A stretch of DNA of 10,163 nucleotides from Bacteroidota bacterium (GTDB taxonomy: Bacteria; Bacteroidota; Ignavibacteria; Ignavibacteriales; Ignavibacteriaceae), in NCBI GenBank assembly GCA_021796135.1, contig JAJYOQ010000120.1, forward strand, positions 1 to 10,163. The letters are read 5' to 3'. Shown in pieces: positions 6,649-10,163 of the stretch (the first letter of the stretch is position 1; each line of letters starts with the position of its first letter). The notes below the pieces were generated by a model. The model searched no databases and was not told the DNA's origin. It saw nothing but the letters and a program-made list of their open reading frames with translations. The position numbers and the translations under genes were made by a program.

Positions 6649-7634
6649 ATGAAAAAATTCTTGTTACCGGTGCTTCGGGGTTTATAGGTAGATATCTGAT
6701 TAAGTTATTAGATGAATATGGCTATAAAGTGAAAGCTGGCATCCATAATCCCGCACAGTTAAATATTTTTTCCGGATTAAAAAATGTTGAACCGTTAATG
6801 CTGGATATTCTAGATCCGAATTCCTTAAATAATGCAATGAAAGAAGTTGATGAGGTCTATCACTTGGCGGCGCTTGTAAGTTCACATGAATCACGAAATA
6901 ATCTAAATAAGATCAACGCTATGGGGACTCGCAACATTTTAGAATGTGCCTCTGAAAATGGCGTAAATAAAATATTATATTGTAGTTCTACTGCTGTTTA
7001 CGGCCTTCTTTCAAAATTATATCAACCGGTAAACGAATCAATTCAGCCAAGGGCAATTGAACCTTATGGCTATTCAAAATATTTAGGGGAATTAGAAACT
7101 ATAAGAATTTCTAAAAGGGAAAAAATACACTCAATTATTATCCGTCCAGTTGCTGTTTTTGGCCCAGATGAACATACACCGTTCGGCAAAAAATTGCGTG
7201 AGGCAGCTGTTTCTAAAATTCTTTTAGCAGGAAAGCTTCAAAAAAGAAAATTTAACTTTGTTCATGTAGAAGATGTAGCGGCAGCATCAATTCATTTAAT
7301 GCAGAACTGTAGCAAATCTGGAGAAATATTTAATATTACAGTAAATGACCCCGTTCAATTTGAAGATGCTTTTCAATCTTATTTAAGAATATTAAATCGC
7401 TCTAAGAATTTTGATTTAAAGACTAAGCTCATTGCTTCAGTGTCGTCAATTATAAACAATATTAACTTAGCACCCCATTTATTAAACAAAATAGGAATAA
7501 ATAAATTTGTCTTTACAATATGGCAGCCGGGATTTGATATATTATATTCATCAGAAAAACTTCTTAAAACTTCATTTAAATTTAAATGGGAAAATTTTGG
7601 AGAAGTTATTCTATCATGTTTAAGTAAATCATGA
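6645..7634 (+). CDS. Extended SDR, NAD(P)-dependent epimerase/dehydratase-family protein
   Basis: The 329-residue protein begins with the Rossmann dinucleotide motif TGASGFIG (about 8-15), followed by LDILDP, VYHLAALVSS and the catalytic set CSSTAVYG (S114/S115) and EPYGYSKYLGE (Tyr141-xxx-Lys145). RPVAVFGP and FNFVHVEDVA are typical of extended SDRs of the sugar-epimerase, dihydroflavonol-reductase and 3beta-HSD type. It probably oxidises, reduces or epimerises a hydroxyl or keto group on a sugar-nucleotide or pathway intermediate; the substrate is not deducible. It starts with GTG at 6645, whose GTGA overlaps the carbamoyltransferase stop; the nearby ATGs are out of frame. It is the last gene of the plus-strand operon. 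Confidence 0.88.
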   Translation: MNEKILVTGASGFIGRYLIKLLDEYGYKVKAGIHNPAQLNIFSGLKNVEPLMLDILDPNSLNNAMKEVDEVYHLAALVSSHESRNNLNKINAMGTRNILECASENGVNKILYCSSTAVYGLLSKLYQPVNESIQPRAIEPYGYSKYLGELETIRISKREKIHSIIIRPVAVFGPDEHTPFGKKLREAAVSKILLAGKLQKRKFNFVHVEDVAAASIHLMQNCSKSGEIFNITVNDPVQFEDAFQSYLRILNRSKNFDLKTKLIASVSSIINNINLAPHLLNKIGINKFVFTIWQPGFDILYSSEKLLKTSFKFKWENFGEVILSCLSKS

Positions 7635-7641
7635 TTTGGAT

Positions 7642-7686
7642 TCCCGTTTAATTTTTTAGAGCTGACTTAAAAAACATATGCCGGGA
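7642..7686. terminator. Weak interrupted inverted repeat between convergent operons (possible bidirectional terminator)
   Basis: TCCCG (7642-7646) can pair with CGGGA (7682-7686), and inside it TTTTTTA (7652-7658) with TAAAAAA (7668-7674) around a 9-nt loop. Two stem blocks separated by short bulges in a 54-bp convergent gap suggest a shared transcription end, but the GC stem is short and this is not a classic intrinsic terminator. Confidence 0.25.
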
Positions 7687-7688
7687 TG

Positions 7689-9038
7689 TCACCCAGTCAA
7701 TGATGCTTTCTGCTTTTGTGACTTTTTCCTTTTTAACATCAAATATTCCTTTCTAAACAACCAATTCATATATAGCAGGTAAAGGGTTAAACTAAAATCT
7801 TTGCTTATAGAGCGTTTAAAGATTTGTGAAAAACCGGATAGCCTTCTTAACAGATCGAGAAAACCATCTTCTATTTCCGCTGGTGTCATTTTCTTTGGAA
7901 TATAGAAACAAAGGTTGAAAGAAGAATTATAAGCTACATTATTTTTCAAGAAGTCCTGCTCATCCTGCATTAAAATTCTTCCCTCCGACTTTAACTGTGA
8001 ATACATCTTTGTCCCCGGTGTTGGAACGAGTATGTTCAACATTGGCAGAGCTATTTTGTTTTTGATAATAAATTTACTCATCAAGTATGAGGTTTCACTT
8101 GTATCATTATCAAGACCATAAATAAAAAAAGAACCAATCTTAATTCCTGCTTTATGAATGTTTTTTATTTTTTGGGTATATGAATCCGCTCGATATTTTT
8201 TATTTATCATATCAAGATTGGCTTGATCAATTGATTCCATACCGATAAATAATATTCTGCATCCGGCTTTTTTTAGAAGATTAAGAGTAGCTAAATCGTC
8301 ACCTATATCAATTGTTGATTGAGCACCCCAAATGAAATTAAATTTATGATTGATCATAAACTCACATACTTTGCTCAAATATTTTCTGTTGTTATAAATA
8401 TTTGTATCTACAAAAGCGATATATTTTGTTTTGTGATGTAAATAATCAAGTTCTTCAATAACATGATTAAAATTTCGTAGTCTATAACTACCCTTATAAA
8501 TCGATGAAATGCAGCAATAATTGCATGAATTAAAACATCCGACACCTAAAAGTACAGGCGTAAGAAATAATTTGTCCCTGTCTAAAACTGAATAATCCAA
8601 TTTATAATTAAGATCGATTTTGCAACAATATTCTTTCTTTAGCATATTGGATTCAGCATCTTTCAATATAATGGACATGTCAGAAACTCCGGGATTTCCA
8701 TTAACTATAGAATCGCAATGATTTTCTAAGAAATCTTTGTTTATATGAGGTTGGAATCCACCGAAGATTACTTTTTTGCCTCTTTTCCTAAATTCATCGG
8801 CAATCTCAACTCCGCGAAAAATATCATATCCCATAGAAGAAATGCCAATGATCGAAGCATCAGAATCGAAATTAATATCTTCAAAATATTCATAGCAAAA
8901 TTCTTTTTGCCAATCATCCGGTATTGTTGAGCTTAAAGCAGGTAATGCTAATGAAATAATATAGAGCTTATTTCCTTTTAAAAGAGTTCCGTTTTGATCT
9001 CTATAAGTTGGTTGTATAAAATAAATCTTTTTATTCAT
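7689..9038 (-). CDS. Second cobalamin-binding-type radical SAM protein
   Basis: The 449-residue protein has an N-terminal B12-binding-like region (about 1-125): LALPALSSTIPD, SIIGISSMGYDIFRGVEIADEFRKRGKKVIFGGFQPHI and a CDSIVNGNPG segment replacing the usual VxGEGE. The radical SAM core starts with GVGCFNSCNYC (C168, C172, C175, with an extra C176), then IAFVDTNIYNN, GCRILFIGMESID and GIKIGSFFIYGLDNDT. The C-terminal 60 residues are basic (KRKKSQKQK) and contain a mildly hydrophobic LYLLYMNWLF stretch. The reaction is unknown; relatives perform methylation or other radical chemistry. It is not a copy of the radical SAM gene at 2349: length and motif context differ. The start follows the ATPase stop by 1 bp, with GAGGGAA as ribosome binding site, so it is probably cotranscribed with the transporter genes upstream. 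Confidence 0.85.
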   Translation of the reverse strand: MNKKIYFIQPTYRDQNGTLLKGNKLYIISLALPALSSTIPDDWQKEFCYEYFEDINFDSDASIIGISSMGYDIFRGVEIADEFRKRGKKVIFGGFQPHINKDFLENHCDSIVNGNPGVSDMSIILKDAESNMLKKEYCCKIDLNYKLDYSVLDRDKLFLTPVLLGVGCFNSCNYCCISSIYKGSYRLRNFNHVIEELDYLHHKTKYIAFVDTNIYNNRKYLSKVCEFMINHKFNFIWGAQSTIDIGDDLATLNLLKKAGCRILFIGMESIDQANLDMINKKYRADSYTQKIKNIHKAGIKIGSFFIYGLDNDTSETSYLMSKFIIKNKIALPMLNILVPTPGTKMYSQLKSEGRILMQDEQDFLKNNVAYNSSFNLCFYIPKKMTPAEIEDGFLDLLRRLSGFSQIFKRSISKDFSLTLYLLYMNWLFRKEYLMLKRKKSQKQKASLTG

Positions 9039-9039
9039 A

Positions 9040-9738
9040 TTATTCCCTCATTATTATTCTTCCGTTTTCAATATTATATATCTTATCCGCAAAAGTTTTC
9101 AACCTAAGATCATGACTTGCGACTATTACACATTTATTTAGTTCATCAGCATAGGAATGAAGTAAATTAATAATTTGTTTACCTTGTATAGTTTCTAGAC
9201 TGGCGGTTGGTTCATCGGCAATTAGTAAATCTGCGTCATTAGCAAACGCCCGGGCTATTGCTGCTCTTTGCTTTTCACCATGGCTCAGTTCAAATGGGCG
9301 TTTTTTTGCAACGTGTGAAATGTTAGCTTTGTCCATAGCCTCTATGGTCTTTTGTCTGATATTTTCATGATACTTTTTTGAGAATCTGATAACTAATTCT
9401 ACATTCTCATACACATTCAGCGAATCAATTAACAAAAATGTTTGAAATATAAAGGATATTTTTTCGGCTCTAAGTTGCTGCAATTCACCTGGTGAATATT
9501 TGTTTAAATTTTTACCGAATAAAATTATATTACCTATAGTAGGCTTTGTAAAACCGGCAGTTATGGTTAGCAGTGTAGTTTTTCCGCTGCCGCTTGGTCC
9601 TAATAAAAGTGCCAGCTCCCCTTTTGAGGCTGAAAAATCCACATTACTTAATGCTGAGCATTTATTTAGATTAAATCCATAATCTTTCGATACATTTTGT
9701 AAATCTACTACCGGCTCACAATTATTTTGATATATCAT
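9040..9738 (-). CDS. ABC transporter ATP-binding protein, LolD/MacB-like
   Basis: A complete 232-residue nucleotide-binding subunit. Visible motifs: Walker A GPSGSGKTT (47-55), Q-loop IFQT (Q99), signature LSHGEKQRAAIARAF (from 151; the canonical LSGGQ has Gly where this has His153), Walker B LLIADEPTAS (171-180) and the switch His209 in ASHD. This arrangement is typical of the LolD/MacB/FtsE branch of type VII (mechanotransmission) ABC systems, which pair with FtsX-like permeases. That pairing is seen directly: the preceding gene encodes such a permease and its stop overlaps this ATG (ATGA). TGAGG lies upstream as ribosome binding site. The cargo could be a lipoprotein, peptide or small molecule; a role in exporting the neighbouring pathway's product is possible but unproven. 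Confidence 0.92.
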   Translation of the reverse strand: MIYQNNCEPVVDLQNVSKDYGFNLNKCSALSNVDFSASKGELALLLGPSGSGKTTLLTITAGFTKPTIGNIILFGKNLNKYSPGELQQLRAEKISFIFQTFLLIDSLNVYENVELVIRFSKKYHENIRQKTIEAMDKANISHVAKKRPFELSHGEKQRAAIARAFANDADLLIADEPTASLETIQGKQIINLLHSYADELNKCVIVASHDLRLKTFADKIYNIENGRIIMRE

Positions 9739-10163
9739 GAGAATACCTCAACCGGGAATATTTTTCTTATTCGTCTGCAGGAAAAAAACGAACTTAGAAA
9801 ACTTATCACGCAGATTATAATTGTAATATAAATTATCTGTTCTACACTAATCTTTGTAGTGACTTCGGGAGAAATAATTTCAATCAATTTTACAAGCGGA
9901 AAAAACAATATTATTCCGATACATTCAGATGATAGTGAAAGTATCAACGATTGGTTAATAATTAAACTGTCTAAAAACATTTTCGGCGAACCAATTACTT
10001 TCATGATTGCAAAATCTTTTCTCTTCTCTAAAATATTTACTGAAAGAATGAGACTTAAAATTATTGATAGTACAATCGCACCAATTGCAGCTATTGAGTA
10101 AAAGAATGGTAATATTCCCGCGTCCATTTCTCCGATATTATTCTGCAAAAATTTGTCTTGTCT
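9735..10163 (-). CDS. FtsX/MacB-type ABC transporter permease, C-terminal part (cut by right window edge)
   Basis: The reading frame is open to the right edge, giving the last 142 residues; the true start lies outside, so a TTG at 10148 is not the real start. Three membrane segments are evident (about 18-42, 67-95 and 108-128 of the fragment). The cytoplasmic loop NILEKRKDFAIMKVIGSPK after the first of these and the closing RRIRKIFPVEVFS match the FtsX-like domain signature (ERRxEIxxLKAxGA and PxEALR). In this family the domain carries the last three helices after a large periplasmic region, which would be encoded outside the window. It would form the membrane part of the transporter with the ATPase at 9040, whose ATG overlaps this stop. 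Confidence 0.88.
   Translation of the reverse strand, partial: RQDKFLQNNIGEMDAGILPFFYSIAAIGAIVLSIILSLILSVNILEKRKDFAIMKVIGSPKMFLDSLIINQSLILSLSSECIGIILFFPLVKLIEIISPEVTTKISVEQIIYITIIICVISFLSSFFSCRRIRKIFPVEVFS

Noticed and set aside
1..10163. Mobile elements, CRISPR arrays, tRNA or rRNA genes
   Set aside because: No transposase, phased repeat-spacer pattern or RNA gene was seen; the only notable short repeats are the promoter elements.

Overview
The window comes from an AT-rich bacterial chromosome. It has dense gene packing, AGGAG-type ribosome binding sites and several 1-4 bp gene junctions. A Sec-exported 5'-nucleotidase-type phosphoesterase and a LolD/MacB-like ABC transporter point to a Gram-negative cell. 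The overall style (AT-rich, Lys/Ile/Asn-rich proteins) would fit Bacteroidota/Ignavibacteria-like lineages, but there is no rRNA or marker gene here, so that placement is only a guess.

Layout. (1) 1-608, minus: the N-terminal 202 codons of a secreted metallophosphatase/5'-nucleotidase that runs off the left edge. (2) 609-1029: an intergenic region with divergent promoters. Each side carries TTTGACA repeats in 11-bp phase, resembling Pho boxes (PhoB/PhoP sites). (3) 1030-7634, plus: six tightly packed genes that look like one operon: acyl carrier protein, FkbH-like glyceryl-transferase/phosphatase, cobalamin-binding radical SAM enzyme, class I methyltransferase, NodU/TobZ-type O-carbamoyltransferase and extended SDR (epimerase/dehydratase or reductase). 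(4) 7635-7688: a short convergent junction with a weak interrupted inverted repeat. (5) 7689-10163, minus: a second operon, read from the right edge, with an FtsX/MacB-type permease (only its C-terminal part is present), its LolD-like ATPase, and a second cobalamin-binding radical SAM protein.

How it may work together (inference). FkbH homologues take 1,3-bisphosphoglycerate and load a dephosphorylated glyceryl unit onto a stand-alone ACP. Here the ACP and FkbH are adjacent and begin the operon, but there is no polyketide synthase, ketosynthase or NRPS in the window. The four following enzymes would supply radical chemistry or methylation, SAM methylation, O-carbamoylation and NAD(P)-dependent oxidation, reduction or epimerisation. 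This looks like a small-molecule or surface-glycoconjugate/lipid tailoring pathway built on a glyceryl-ACP. The convergent ABC transporter operon could export the product or be unrelated. The most distinctive signal is that the operon promoter and the divergent 5'-nucleotidase promoter carry the same 11-bp-phased repeat, which suggests phosphate-starvation control of both.
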